Assembly: GCA_012719645.1 (NCBI GenBank)
Contig: JAAXZX010000108.1
Span: 1 to 47,666 of the forward strand
Reading direction: 5' to 3'
Length of the DNA stretch: 47,666 nt
Origin: Clostridiaceae bacterium
GTDB lineage: Bacteria; Bacillota; Clostridia; DSM-8532
Below are positions 7,770 to 16,085 of this stretch, piece by piece. Within the stretch, counting starts at the first letter, position 1. Each line of letters begins with the position of its first letter. A program made the translations under genes and the position numbers. The notes beneath the pieces were generated by a model. It saw only the letters and a program-made list of their open reading frames with translations, was not told the origin of the DNA and did no database searches.

Positions 7770-7982
7770 TCATTCAAAAATCTCGTCCATGAGCGATTTG
7801 ATATAAGCTTTTCTTTTTGCGGTTTCAGCAGTATCTATGATATATTTGCCGTCAATTAGGGTCAAAACATCGCCCTCCCTGGCTTCTTCAGGGAGCAGGG
7901 AGCGTTCAATACTTATCATTTTATTCCCATCTGCTTCACAAACAGCATAACTGCCTTCGAATCTGTCAATTGTAATCTTCAT
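7770..7982 (-). CDS. DUF3006 family protein
   Basis: A 70-residue protein that matches DUF3006: an N-terminal Ile-Asp-Arg-Phe-Glu-Gly-Ser-Tyr-Ala-Val segment, a central Leu-Leu-Pro-Glu-Glu-Ala-Arg-Glu-Gly-Asp-Val-Leu segment and a charged helical tail. It probably forms a small beta-barrel followed by a helix. DUF3006 genes are typically found right after secreted ComEC-like metallo-beta-lactamase genes, as here (21-base gap to the gene upstream), and the two are likely co-transcribed. The function is unknown. Confidence 0.82.
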   Translation of the reverse strand: MKITIDRFEGSYAVCEADGNKMISIERSLLPEEAREGDVLTLIDGKYIIDTAETAKRKAYIKSLMDEIFE

Positions 7983-8003
7983 ATCAGTACATCACCATAT
8001 ATA

Positions 8004-9494
8004 TTATCGGGTGCATATGTCGCACGGATCAGACTTCGGGCATTCTGAGAGCTTGCCGCTCAATATCGTCTTGCTGCGCGATAGCGTTGAACAATTATCT
8101 GTATAGTGATATGATTTGCCACCTGGCGTCCAGTATACAATCCTGTCTCCCGCTGTGTCGGGTGACGGTGTTGGAATCGGGGCCGGCGTTGGAGTCGGCT
8201 TTGGGGAAGCACCGGGAGTGGGCGTCGGGGTTGGAGTGATTGATGTTCCGGACGTCCCGGACTGCCCGCCGGATGAGTAGCTTCCCGGGTTGGCATTGAA
8301 CCTTATCGTTTCACCATCGGACACACAGACAATGGTTCCGCTTTCGTCGGTCCGGTATACAGGTATCCCGGCCTGTTTCAGCCGGTTCATCACCGCAGCC
8401 GCAGGATGGCCATAGTCATTACCCTTCTCGACGGATATAACCGCGTATTTCGGTGATACAGCAGACAGGAACCTGGCGGTGGTGGAGGAAATGCTGCCAT
8501 GGTGGCCAACCTTCAGCACATCAGCCTTGAGGTCATAATTCTTTTCAAGCATCTCCCGCTCCGATACATCCTCTGCATCACCGGTAAACAGAAATGAGGT
8601 CTTACCATAGCTGAGTTTAATTACCGCGGACCAGTTGTTCATATCATCGTACTCGGAGGAATTCGGTGCAAGTATTTCAGCGGTTATCAGGCTGTCGCCG
8701 GTCTCGATGCTTATACCGCCCTTTGCTTCGGTAACTTTCAGTCCTTTTTCCTTTATCGCGAGCAGGAGATTTTCGTAGGTTTTTGTTGTCGTTACTGCCT
8801 TTGGCATGTAGATTTTACCGATGTCAAAGGCCTTTATGACCGATGCCATGCTTCCTATATGGTCCTCGTGGGGATGTGTGGCCACAACAACATCGAGCCG
8901 CCTGACTCCCGCGGCATCAAGACAGGCCTTTATTACGGAAAAATCGGCGGCATTGCCCGCATCGATCAATATGTTTCGGCCTCCTGGCGTTTGAATGAGG
9001 ATGGAATCTGCCTGCCCGACATCAATAAAAGTCACCGTGAGTTCTTTTGGCGTTTCAGGGTTGGGAACCGGCGCAGGAGTTTGTGAAGGTACCGATACCG
9101 GTATGGGAGTTGGAGTTGATTCAGGTGCCGGTGTTGGCACAGGTGTTGGTGTTGTTGCTTGCGTCGGGATCTGTGTCGGCGCCTGTGTCGGGGTCGTCGC
9201 CTGTGTACCACCCGGAACTGGAGAGAATGCCGGAGATGATGCAGGTGTGGGCACATCCTCGGGCACAGTTTCCGGTGTGATTGTTTCTACCGGTATTGTC
9301 ATACCGATGTCCGTGGTTGGAACCAGGTTATCTTTAAGGGAAGAAACGGCAAGACCGGTTATGAATAACGCAAAGCCTATGGCCAGTATCAGCCGCGATG
9401 TTTTCAGAGGCTTGTTATGCCGTTTGGCCCATATCGCTGATATAATGCCGAATAAAATACCCGTCAGCCCGGAAAGACCTAACAGAGCGTCTAT
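8004..9494 (-). CDS. Membrane-anchored ComEC/Rec2-like MBL-fold hydrolase
   Basis: The core (about residues 155-375 of the long form) is a metallo-beta-lactamase-fold domain of the ComEC C-terminal type: Phe-Ile-Asp-Val-Gly-Gln-Ala-Asp-Ser, zinc-binding Thr-His-Pro-His-Glu-Asp-His, Phe-Thr-Gly-Asp-Ala-Glu and Val-Gly-His-His-Gly-Ser. Pro/Thr-rich linkers flank it. A short Cys-containing tail (Tyr-His-Tyr-Thr-Asp-Asn-Cys, then three more Cys) closes the protein. The first ATG is at 9302, but the frame is open for 64 more codons upstream. These encode two membrane helices (about residues 3-22 and 34-52) behind a strong GGAGGGG site at 9506-9500. I therefore extend the gene to an apparent ATA start at 9494 (ATC at 9497 is the alternative). 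The active domain probably lies outside the membrane and may hydrolyse nucleic acids or another phosphoester. Confidence 0.85.
   Translation of the reverse strand: MDALLGLSGLTGILFGIISAIWAKRHNKPLKTSRLILAIGFALFITGLAVSSLKDNLVPTTDIGMTIPVETITPETVPEDVPTPASSPAFSPVPGGTQATTPTQAPTQIPTQATTPTPVPTPAPESTPTPIPVSVPSQTPAPVPNPETPKELTVTFIDVGQADSILIQTPGGRNILIDAGNAADFSVIKACLDAAGVRRLDVVVATHPHEDHIGSMASVIKAFDIGKIYMPKAVTTTKTYENLLLAIKEKGLKVTEAKGGISIETGDSLITAEILAPNSSEYDDMNNWSAVIKLSYGKTSFLFTGDAEDVSEREMLEKNYDLKADVLKVGHHGSISSTTARFLSAVSPKYAVISVEKGNDYGHPAAAVMNRLKQAGIPVYRTDESGTIVCVSDGETIRFNANPGSYSSGGQSGTSGTSITPTPTPTPGASPKPTPTPAPIPTPSPDTAGDRIVYWTPGGKSYHYTDNCSTLSRSKTILSGKLSECPKSDPCDICTR
8165..8245. repeat. Low-complexity Pro/Thr-coding repeat (second linker)
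   Basis: Imperfect tandem hexamers of the GGTGTT/GGAGTC type encode the second Pro-Thr-rich linker of the MBL-fold protein. A longer array of the same kind at about 9065-9275 encodes the first linker. These are protein-linker repeats and prone to slippage. Confidence 0.7.
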
Positions 9495-9530
9495 GATAAC
9501 CCCTCCAGACGCAACCTACTTTCTGCCTTA

Positions 9531-9588
9531 ATTCTCATATAGCAGAAATACATTGTCAAATGTTAATAAAATCTATGACAGTTAACAT
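9531..9588 (-). promoter_or_regulatory. SigA-type promoter of the MBL/DUF3006 operon with palindrome
   Basis: On the minus strand a perfect TTGACA (9559-9554) is followed, after 17 bases, by GAGAAT (9536-9531), which lies 37 bases before the proposed ATA start. Just upstream of the -35 box is a 7-bp inverted repeat, ATGTTAA (9560-9566) and TTAACAT (9582-9588), a possible regulator site. The position of this promoter also supports the long form of the protein. Confidence 0.6.
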
Positions 9589-9619
9589 ATGATTATGCTG
9601 TTATTACCAGGAAAAAATA

Positions 9620-9652
9620 AAAACCCTGAAAGCTTAACGCTCTCAGGGTTTT
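9620..9652 (-). terminator. Terminator of tRNA-Arg
   Basis: AAACCCTGA pairs with TCAGGGTTT around a 12-15 base loop. On the minus strand it is followed by a run of T residues just after the tRNA 3' end. Confidence 0.8.
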
Positions 9653-9654
9653 CA

Positions 9655-9731
<77 letters not shown>

Positions 9732-9854
9732 ATGATGCGGCGCCGATGCACCGCTAATATATTATACAAACGCGTTTTCGGTTTGTCAATAGCGTTTGAT
9801 GGCTCTGTTCATGCGCATTTCAGCGCATTTTCGGCCATATCCTGCACTCCGGGC

Positions 9855-11540
9855 TCACGGTTTTATTTTACTCAGTGCCTTCATGGAGTCCGATGCAACT
9901 TCCTCCACAAGCCTGTCATCAAAGGGCGTCTTCAACCCGGTTGATTTCAGGAGGTCAACGAAGGTCATGGTCCCGGCCTTCCTGCTGAAACTGACGTATT
10001 TGTCCCACGCATCCATATAGTCCCTTGCCATGAGGCTTCTGAACTGGAGGGCGCAGATCTGGGCCAGGCAGTAGTCGATATAGTAGAATGGCGAGTTGTA
10101 GATATGGCCCTGCTTCTGCCATGTGCCGCCCCTGCCGAAGAACGGGTCGTCCTCGTAATCCAGGTAGGGCTGGTATTCCCGTTCCAGCCTGAGCCATGCC
10201 TCCTTGCGCTCCTTAGGTGTCATGTCCGGGTTTTCGTAAACCACATGCTGGAACTCGTCCACCAGGCATCCGTAGGGGATGAAGAGCAGGGCGCTGGCAA
10301 GGTGCAAGTACCTGTATTCCTCGGTCCTGTCGCCGAAGAAGAGCTTCATCCAGGGCATGGTGAAGAACTCCATGGACATGGAGTGAACCTCGCAGGCATC
10401 CAGGGTCGGGAACTTGTACTCCAATATCTCCATGCCCTTTGAAAGGTAACCGTTGAAGGCATGGCCGCATTCATGGGTCAATACGTCCACATCCCCGCTT
10501 GTGCCGTTGAAGTTGGCGAATATGAAGGGCGACTCATAGGCGTAGATATAGGTCATGTATCCGCCCGGGGCCTTTGCCTTGCGGCTCAGGACATCCATAA
10601 GCTCGTTTTCCATCATGAACCTGAAGAACTCGCTGGCTTCCGGGGAGAGCATGTCATACATCTTGATTCCTGCCTCGAAGATCTCCTCCGGGGCGCCTTC
10701 AGGCTTGGGGTTTCCGTCTTTGAAATAAAGAGGGATGTCGATATAGGTCAGCCTTTCCAGGCCCAGCCTCTCACGCTGTTCTTCGCGAAGTTTTATGGTA
10801 ATCGGAACCAAATGCCTCTTTACCTGGTCCCTGAACCGTGCCACTTCCCCAGGTCCGTAGCAGTTGCGGCCCATCCTTATATATCCAAGCTCCACGAAAT
10901 TCCTTAAGCCAAGCTTTTTCGCCATCTGGTGACGCACCTTCACAAGCCTGTCGTAGATCTCGTCCAGTTCCTTCTCATTGGCCATGAAGAACTCGGTCCT
11001 TTTTGCGAAGGCACCTTTCCTTATATCACGGTCCGGGGATTCCATGTACGGGACAAGCTGGGAAAGGTTAAGAACCTGGCCCTGGAATTCCAGCTGGGCT
11101 GAAGCTAAAAGCTTCCGGTACTGGGAAACCAGCTTGTTCTCCTCCTGGAGTTCCGGGATGATGACGGGATCGAATGCCTTGAGTTCCAGTTCTGCATTGC
11201 GGAACAACAGGCTCCCCAGACTTTTTTCGAGCTCTGCCCTGAACGGCGAGGCGATAAAGGCCTTGTAGAACCTGTACTGCATCTCCTCAAGCAGCGGCAT
11301 GTTCTCGTCCATGAAGGCCCGTTCCTGTTCGTAGAAGGGGTCCTCGGTGTTCATGGTGTTCCGGATATGGGCAAGGGTGGACATGTCCGAAACCTTTATC
11401 TTGAGGGCGGTAAAGGCCTTATGGGCGTTTAAATGGTCCTGGGCGCTTTTGGCTTCTTCCAGCAACCCGAGCAAATCTGCGCCCATTTTCTGAAGCTCCT
11501 CAATATTCGGCCGCTCGTATGGCATCTGGGAAAACTTCAT
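9855..11540 (-). CDS. M3 family oligoendopeptidase (PepF type)
   Basis: A 561-residue zinc metallopeptidase of family M3 that hydrolyses oligopeptides in the cytosol. The zinc site HECGHAFNGY is near residue 350 (HExxH), with the third ligand expected in the following Glu-containing helix (Ala-Cys-Glu-Val-His-Ser-Met-Ser-Met-Glu-Phe-Phe). A Trp-Gln-Lys-Gly-His-Ile-Tyr-Asn-Ser-Pro-Phe-Tyr-Tyr-Ile-Asp-Tyr segment near residue 480 supplies the conserved Tyr/His substrate pocket. There is no signal peptide. Two ATGs compete: 11540 has GAAAGG 9 bases away and is preferred to 11549, which abuts the same site. A short inverted repeat, ACAGGC/GCCTGT (11556-11579), sits just before the ribosome binding site. 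Confidence 0.92.
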   Translation of the reverse strand: MKFSQMPYERPNIEELQKMGADLLGLLEEAKSAQDHLNAHKAFTALKIKVSDMSTLAHIRNTMNTEDPFYEQERAFMDENMPLLEEMQYRFYKAFIASPFRAELEKSLGSLLFRNAELELKAFDPVIIPELQEENKLVSQYRKLLASAQLEFQGQVLNLSQLVPYMESPDRDIRKGAFAKRTEFFMANEKELDEIYDRLVKVRHQMAKKLGLRNFVELGYIRMGRNCYGPGEVARFRDQVKRHLVPITIKLREEQRERLGLERLTYIDIPLYFKDGNPKPEGAPEEIFEAGIKMYDMLSPEASEFFRFMMENELMDVLSRKAKAPGGYMTYIYAYESPFIFANFNGTSGDVDVLTHECGHAFNGYLSKGMEILEYKFPTLDACEVHSMSMEFFTMPWMKLFFGDRTEEYRYLHLASALLFIPYGCLVDEFQHVVYENPDMTPKERKEAWLRLEREYQPYLDYEDDPFFGRGGTWQKQGHIYNSPFYYIDYCLAQICALQFRSLMARDYMDAWDKYVSFSRKAGTMTFVDLLKSTGLKTPFDDRLVEEVASDSMKALSKIKP

Positions 11541-11807
11541 GAAAACCATCCTTTCACAGGCGTATCAATAGATGCCTGTATCATGAATATGCTTTTCCTA
11601 TTATATCCCATTTCCTTTCGCGAAAACAGGGAGATTCGGGAAGGAAGCACGGCGCTTTCGTGAATCGCGTCTATCCGCGCAATACGTCCCGGAAAAGGCT
11701 GAAATATATAATAATATGCTATCTTTTGCCGTGTTTTTTGTTTTAATGAACCTGTAATTGGTATTATATTTATATTAAGAAAGATTATCAGGCTGGAGTT
11801 GATAGAT

Positions 11808-12854
11808 TTGGGCAAGAAGGCCAAGGGCTATGAAATGGACTTATCCATACTGTGCCACCAGTTTTCGCTGGTTTTGAAATCAGGCATACATCCGGTGGAA
11901 GGAATTCCGCTGGTATTGGAGGATACCGTCAATCCCAGGCTCAGGAAGGCTCTTGAATCCATAAGAGACGAGGTGGTCTTCGGATCCCCCATGCATTCGG
12001 CTTTTGAGGCCTCTAAAGCTTTTCCGGCCTATATGACCGCCCTTGTAAAAGTGGGTGAAAAAACCGGCATGCTGGAACCTGTATTCGAAGGACTGAGCAG
12101 GTTCTATGAAAACATGGCCAATACGAGGAGAAGGATAAGGAGCGCCGTGTCCTATCCCCTTATACTGGCCGTATTCATGCTTGGGGTGATCGCCCTGATC
12201 TCCCTTAAAGTCATCCCCCTGTTCGTGGAGATACTCACATCCCTTGGCGGGACTGTCCCCGCCCAGGCCAGTGTTTTCATCGCCCTGGGGAATGGGCTGA
12301 AGGACGGTTTCGTGATTGCCGCGACGGTCCTGGCCATCCTGATTGTTGTTGGCTGGCTGGTAAAACGCCTGGGTATATTCCGCTCCTTCATTGACAGGTT
12401 CAAGGTTGTAAACCCGTTTACCGGGGCCATCTACAGAAAGATCATCACATCCCGGTTCAGCGGGGCGATGTCCCTGACCCTGAAGAGCGGGATGACCCTG
12501 ACCGAGGGTTTCAGCCTTGTTTCGGGCGTTCTTGACAACAGCTATGTTTCCCGGAAGATTAAAGAGGCCGTAAGTGCCGTTTCCAAGGGCAAGAGCTTCT
12601 GGGAAGCCCTCAAGGATACCGGGCTGTTCCCGGGCCTGTTTGTGCGCCTTGTAAGGACGGGGGAAAAGACAGGAAGCCTTGACGCCATGATGGATAAGGT
12701 ATCGCACACCTGGCAGGAAGAGGCTGACGCGTCACTGGACCGTGTTATAAACTCCATAGAGCCGGTCTGTGTCACTGTCCTGTCGCTTGTCCTGGCGGGT
12801 GTCCTTCTGTCGGTGATCCTCCCGCTGATCAGCATTATGTCGTCCATAGGATAG
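11808..12854 (+). CDS. pilC: Type II secretion/type IV pilus inner-membrane platform protein (PilC/GspF)
   Basis: This protein of about 348 residues has two T2SSF domains. The first covers about residues 10-130 (Phe-Ser-Leu-Val-Leu-Lys-Ser-Gly-Ile-His-Pro, Val-Gly-Glu-Lys-Thr-Gly) and is followed by a membrane pair near 125-150 and 165-195. The second covers about 215-335 (Leu-Lys-Ser-Gly-Met-Thr-Leu-Thr-Glu-Gly, Arg-Thr-Gly-Glu-Lys-Thr-Gly) and ends in a membrane helix. PilC/GspF is the inner-membrane base on which the assembly or retraction ATPase acts. It is shorter than the usual 400 residues, mainly at the N-terminus. The start is uncertain: TTG at 11808 is 10 bases after GGAG, while TTG at 11799 is too close. 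It opens a six- or seven-gene operon. Confidence 0.88.
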   Translation: MGKKAKGYEMDLSILCHQFSLVLKSGIHPVEGIPLVLEDTVNPRLRKALESIRDEVVFGSPMHSAFEASKAFPAYMTALVKVGEKTGMLEPVFEGLSRFYENMANTRRRIRSAVSYPLILAVFMLGVIALISLKVIPLFVEILTSLGGTVPAQASVFIALGNGLKDGFVIAATVLAILIVVGWLVKRLGIFRSFIDRFKVVNPFTGAIYRKIITSRFSGAMSLTLKSGMTLTEGFSLVSGVLDNSYVSRKIKEAVSAVSKGKSFWEALKDTGLFPGLFVRLVRTGEKTGSLDAMMDKVSHTWQEEADASLDRVINSIEPVCVTVLSLVLAGVLLSVILPLISIMSSIG

Positions 12855-12859
12855 GGTGA

Positions 12860-13171
12860 ATGGATTTGAGCGGACGCAACCCGATACATATCAGATTAAT
12901 AATGCTGGCGATTGTGCTCATAATCACCCTGGCCGGCCTGGCCGGTCTTGACAGCTTTTGGGAAGACCACAGCGAATCACGGCCCGAGGATATACGAAGG
13001 GCCGTGCTTGATGCCTGTGTACAGTGCTATGCCCTTGAGGGCAGTTACCCGCCCAGCCTGGAGTATCTCGAAGACCATTACGGACTGATCCTTGACAGGG
13101 AAAAGTACTACTTCTATTACGAGGTGTTCGCGTCAAATGTCATGCCCACTGTGGAAGTTTTCAAGAGGTAA
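12860..13171 (+). CDS. Small pseudopilin-like membrane protein
   Basis: A 103-residue protein with one N-terminal membrane helix (about 12-32) and a short external domain that reads like the C-terminal half of GspG-type pseudopilins. It has an Asp-Ala-Cys-Val-Gln-Cys-Tyr-Ala-Leu-Glu-Gly-Ser-Tyr-Pro stretch, then Leu-Glu-Tyr-Leu-Glu-Asp-His-Tyr-Gly-Leu. It has no prepilin-peptidase site (no Gly-Phe-x4-Glu), so it may stay anchored rather than enter a pilus. It begins 5 bases after the PilC stop and is clearly part of the pilus operon. Function unknown. Confidence 0.72.
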   Translation: MDLSGRNPIHIRLIMLAIVLIITLAGLAGLDSFWEDHSESRPEDIRRAVLDACVQCYALEGSYPPSLEYLEDHYGLILDREKYYFYYEVFASNVMPTVEVFKR

Positions 13172-13682
13172 ATCAATAGCGGGAAACGGACGGCCTTCAA
13201 ACCGTGGCAGCGTCAGCGTTGAAACCATAGCCACAATGCTGCTCCTGCTTGTCCTGGGCATTGGCATTTTTGTTCTTGCCCTGTCTTCAACATCTGCCTA
13301 TACAAGGCTGTATGAGGGCAAAAACTTCAGTTCCGAGCTGAGGGTGGCGCTTTCATACATTCAAATGAAGATCAGGCAGAACGACCTTTATGACACCATA
13401 AGGGTGGAGAAAAATCCCGTCAACGGGGAGTCCGCCATCGTCATCCGGGAAGTGTACAGCGGCGAGGTTTATGAAACCTGGATATACCAGGACGACGGAA
13501 AGCTCCGGGAGGCTATCATGCCCGAGGGGATGCCGCCTTCAAATGATTACAGCTTTGAGATAACCGACGCGGACGGGCTTTCAGTAAAAAAGGATGGAAG
13601 CCTTCTGGACATTGCCGTGTGGCTTGACAGCGGGGAAGGACAGCAAAGGCAGGAAAGCGCCGTAACGCTCAGGTCCGAGTGA
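13137..13682 (+). CDS. DUF4860-type pilus-operon membrane protein
   Basis: The body (Gly-Ser-Val-Ser-Val-Glu-Thr-Ile-Ala-Thr, a membrane helix, then Leu-Arg-Val-Ala-Leu-Ser-Tyr-Ile-Gln-Met-Lys-Ile-Arg-Gln-Asn-Asp) matches DUF4860 proteins of clostridial pilus operons. These look like TadE-type or minor pilins with one N-terminal helix and a beta-rich external domain. The start is uncertain. The ATG at 13137 has GAGGTG 10 bases upstream and overlaps the previous gene by 35 bases. An ATA at 13176 has AGAGGT 6 bases upstream and would give the usual short N-terminus. The ATG at 13236 would lose part of the conserved helix. It is transcribed with its neighbours. Confidence 0.75.
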   Translation: MSCPLWKFSRGKSIAGNGRPSNRGSVSVETIATMLLLLVLGIGIFVLALSSTSAYTRLYEGKNFSSELRVALSYIQMKIRQNDLYDTIRVEKNPVNGESAIVIREVYSGEVYETWIYQDDGKLREAIMPEGMPPSNDYSFEITDADGLSVKKDGSLLDIAVWLDSGEGQQRQESAVTLRSE

Positions 13683-13690
13683 GGGTAAAA

Positions 13691-13713
13691 CCCGTAAAGA
13701 TCCTGTTTACGGG
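13691..13713 (+). other. Hairpin inside the pilus operon
   Basis: CCCGTAAA (13691-13698) pairs perfectly with TTTACGGG (13706-13713) around a 7-base loop, 8 bases after the DUF4860 stop. No T run follows, so it is more likely a processing, stability or attenuation element than a full terminator. The 124-base gap that holds it is the widest gap within the operon. Confidence 0.5.
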
Positions 13714-13806
13714 AGAACCTTCAAAGACCGGAGCGGGGACGGACAGTTGAAGAGACAGAATTACAGGTAAATTCCATAGAGAATAATTACCGAGCGAGAA
13801 GAACTG

Positions 13807-14310
13807 GTGGATGGAATGGGCAGATTTAAGGAAAAAAGAGGATTCACGTTAATAGAACTGATCATAGCCGTGGCGCTGCTGGCCGTCGCAGGGACGGTGG
13901 CAGTGCGCCTCTTTGTCCATGCCCACGTCAATAACCGGCTTGCGGCTGATATAGACAGGTCGGTGTTTTACGGCACATCCTGGATCGAGAGGATCAAATC
14001 CTCACCCGGGGACTGGATCAACGGGAATGCTTCGGCCCTGGATCCTGCCGTTTGCGAATTGGACACCTGCTCATATATCGTCTGTTACGACGAGGACTGG
14101 AACCCGGTCCGTGGCGGTGAAAACCGGCCGCAGGAAGCCGAGTACGAAATATATATTGACCTTTTCAGGATGACAGGGAGCGACAGGCTCTGGGCCATCG
14201 AACTTCGTACCTTCAAGATTGAGCCGTATCCGCTGGACAGTGAGCCCAACAGGGAGATACATTCGCTTTCTGCGCTGGTCAATGTAACCGGGGAGGTGAC
14301 AGGCCCATGA
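13807..14310 (+). CDS. Type IV prepilin-like protein
   Basis: A 167-residue prepilin. A basic leader is followed by the class III signal Arg-Gly-Phe-Thr-Leu-Ile-Glu-Leu (cleavage after Gly by prepilin peptidase, Phe at +1, Glu at +5), a membrane helix of about 20 residues and a 130-residue globular domain with two cysteines. It resembles minor pilins or pseudopilins of the PilV/GspI kind. GTG at 13807 and ATG at 13816 are both possible starts. Its stop overlaps the start of the next gene by four bases. It is the only protein in the operon with a canonical prepilin site. Confidence 0.85.
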   Translation: MDGMGRFKEKRGFTLIELIIAVALLAVAGTVAVRLFVHAHVNNRLAADIDRSVFYGTSWIERIKSSPGDWINGNASALDPAVCELDTCSYIVCYDEDWNPVRGGENRPQEAEYEIYIDLFRMTGSDRLWAIELRTFKIEPYPLDSEPNREIHSLSALVNVTGEVTGP

Positions 14311-14987
14311 AATGGTTAAGGTCTGAAAAGGGCAGCTCCTCGGTGCTTGTCGCTCTTGTTCTGATCGTCCTGGTGGTGTTTTCGGTCCTTGCCGTTACAA
14401 CATCCATGGCCAACCTCCGCCTGGCAAGGAAAAACGCGGACACCGTAAAGGCCTTCTACACCCTCGATTCGGAGGGTGAAAGGTTCATGAACGTCATATA
14501 CAACAGCATCATATTGAGCAGGGACAAGGCCTCCTATGCAGTCCAGTCCATCAGGGACGGGGATCTTCCTTCCGCCGGGCTTCCCGATGCCATCTCGGAG
14601 ATCATAGAAGCAACCCTGGGCAGCCTTTCTGGTACGAACTCCAGGAATGAATACCTGGACGGCCTTTACCCGAAGCTTGTGACTTACTTTGCCATGAATT
14701 CCATCATGGAAGCCTACCCGGGATGCGTGTACAGCAAGGATGCCGACTATACGCGCAACTTCCACATTTACAGCAATGTGCCGACGGAACTGGGCTTCAG
14801 CGTGAGAAAGACATTCATACTCGAATATGAGAACACCTTGAGGTACCTGAACGTGGATGTGGATATAGAAAATCCCGGAAACGGCAGGGAACTTGAGGAA
14901 GTCTGCCGCATCCTTGAATGGCGGCTGTGGCAGGAACCATTTGAATACAGGAATGAAATCGATCTGTGGGAAGGGATACCGGAATGA
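14307..14987 (+). CDS. PilX-like minor pilin/membrane protein
   Basis: A 226-residue protein with an N-terminal Glu-Lys-Gly-Ser-Ser-Ser-Val-Leu-Val-Ala motif followed by a membrane helix (about 13-33) and a large external domain. This layout matches PilX-type minor pilins, whose N-terminus is only prepilin-like. ATGA overlaps couple it both to the prepilin upstream and to pilT downstream, so all three are made together. The function is inferred from context and the N-terminal pattern. Confidence 0.7.
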   Translation: MKWLRSEKGSSSVLVALVLIVLVVFSVLAVTTSMANLRLARKNADTVKAFYTLDSEGERFMNVIYNSIILSRDKASYAVQSIRDGDLPSAGLPDAISEIIEATLGSLSGTNSRNEYLDGLYPKLVTYFAMNSIMEAYPGCVYSKDADYTRNFHIYSNVPTELGFSVRKTFILEYENTLRYLNVDVDIENPGNGRELEEVCRILEWRLWQEPFEYRNEIDLWEGIPE

Positions 14988-16069
14988 AAACGAAGGATAT
15001 CAATATCGAAAAAACATCGGTGCAGCAGCTTCTGAAAATCGCCATGGACAACCAGGCGTCAGACCTCCAGATTACCGTTGGCGTGCCCCCGGTGATGAAG
15101 GTGAAAGGAGAACTGATGTATATAGGCAGCCAGCGCCTGGGGGTAAGGGACACGGAGCGGCTGGTCCACGAGCTGTTCCCCAGCGAGATGGCCTTCCAGG
15201 ATTTCCTTGCCGCCGGTGACCAGGATTTCTCGGTTTCGGTGCCTGGCCTGGGAAGGTTCAGGGTCAATACCTTCAAGCAGAGGGGCTCCCTGGCCGCCGC
15301 CATCAGGATTGTCTTCACCGAATTGCCAAATCCGCAGGAACTCCTGATTCCCCAGTCGGTACTTGACCTTCACAAGCAGAACAAGGGTCTTATCCTTGTT
15401 ACAGGTCCCACAGGCTGCGGGAAATCAACGACCCTTTCGTGTATAATAGACCTGATAAACAGCACACGCAAATGCCACATCCTGACCCTGGAAGAGCCCA
15501 TTGAGTTCCTCCACAGGCATAAAAACAGCATTGTGAACCAGCGGGAGGTGGGGCAGGATACACAGAGCTATGCCAGGGCCCTGAGATCTGCCTTAAGGGA
15601 GTCGCCCGATGTAATCCTTGTGGGCGAGATGCGCGACCTGGAAACCATAGCCATTGCAATGACGGCTGCCGAGACCGGGCACCTGGTCCTGTCCACGCTG
15701 CATACGCTGGGCGCGGCCAAGACCATCGACAGGATTGTTGACGTATTCCCGCCCAACCAGCAGCACCAGATCCGCATCCAGCTTTCCACCGTGCTCCAGG
15801 CCGTGATTTCCCAGCAACTTCTGCCTTCGCCTGTAAGGGGAAGGGTTGCAGCCTTTGAGGTTATGGTTGTGAACAACGCCATCAGGAACCTCATTAGGGA
15901 GGCCAAGACATACCAGATTGACTCCACCATACATATGAGCAGGAGCGAAGGCATGATGAGCATGGACTACAGCATTTCCCGGCTGTATAAGGCCGGACTG
16001 GTGACCAGGGAGGATGCCCTGCTCTACTGCCTCAACCAGGATGTGACCGTCAGGTACATGCAGGATTGA
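14984..16069 (+). CDS. pilT: Pilus retraction ATPase PilT
   Basis: A 361-residue hexameric ATPase of the PilT/VirB11 family. After an N-terminal PAS-like domain with Ala-Ser-Asp-Leu-Gln-Ile, it carries Walker A (Gly-Pro-Thr-Gly-Cys-Gly-Lys-Ser-Thr-Thr, near 138), an Asp box (Thr-Leu-Glu-Glu-Pro-Ile-Glu), Walker B (Val-Ile-Leu-Val-Gly-Glu-Met-Arg-Asp) and a His box (Leu-Ser-Thr-Leu-His-Thr). PilT normally powers pilus disassembly and twitching motility at the cytoplasmic face of PilC. The ATG at 14984 overlaps the upstream TGA; an upstream GTG-like start would add about 6 residues. No PilB assembly ATPase is present nearby. Confidence 0.93.
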   Translation: MKTKDINIEKTSVQQLLKIAMDNQASDLQITVGVPPVMKVKGELMYIGSQRLGVRDTERLVHELFPSEMAFQDFLAAGDQDFSVSVPGLGRFRVNTFKQRGSLAAAIRIVFTELPNPQELLIPQSVLDLHKQNKGLILVTGPTGCGKSTTLSCIIDLINSTRKCHILTLEEPIEFLHRHKNSIVNQREVGQDTQSYARALRSALRESPDVILVGEMRDLETIAIAMTAAETGHLVLSTLHTLGAAKTIDRIVDVFPPNQQHQIRIQLSTVLQAVISQQLLPSPVRGRVAAFEVMVVNNAIRNLIREAKTYQIDSTIHMSRSEGMMSMDYSISRLYKAGLVTREDALLYCLNQDVTVRYMQD

Positions 16070-16085
16070 CGAAAGGATTTTCCCG

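Noticed and set aside
9060-9275. Short tandem repeats that could suggest a CRISPR or minisatellite
   Set aside because: The units are 6-12 bases, in frame with the Pro/Thr linker and without regular spacers.
8995-9531. Plus-strand open frame rich in Gly and Val opposite the MBL-fold gene
   Set aside because: It is the antisense of the Pro/Thr linker and membrane segment; the composition comes from the linker repeats.
13176-13178. ATA as certain start of the DUF4860 gene
   Set aside because: An ATG at 13137 with GAGGTG 10 bases away is also available, so a rare start codon is not required.
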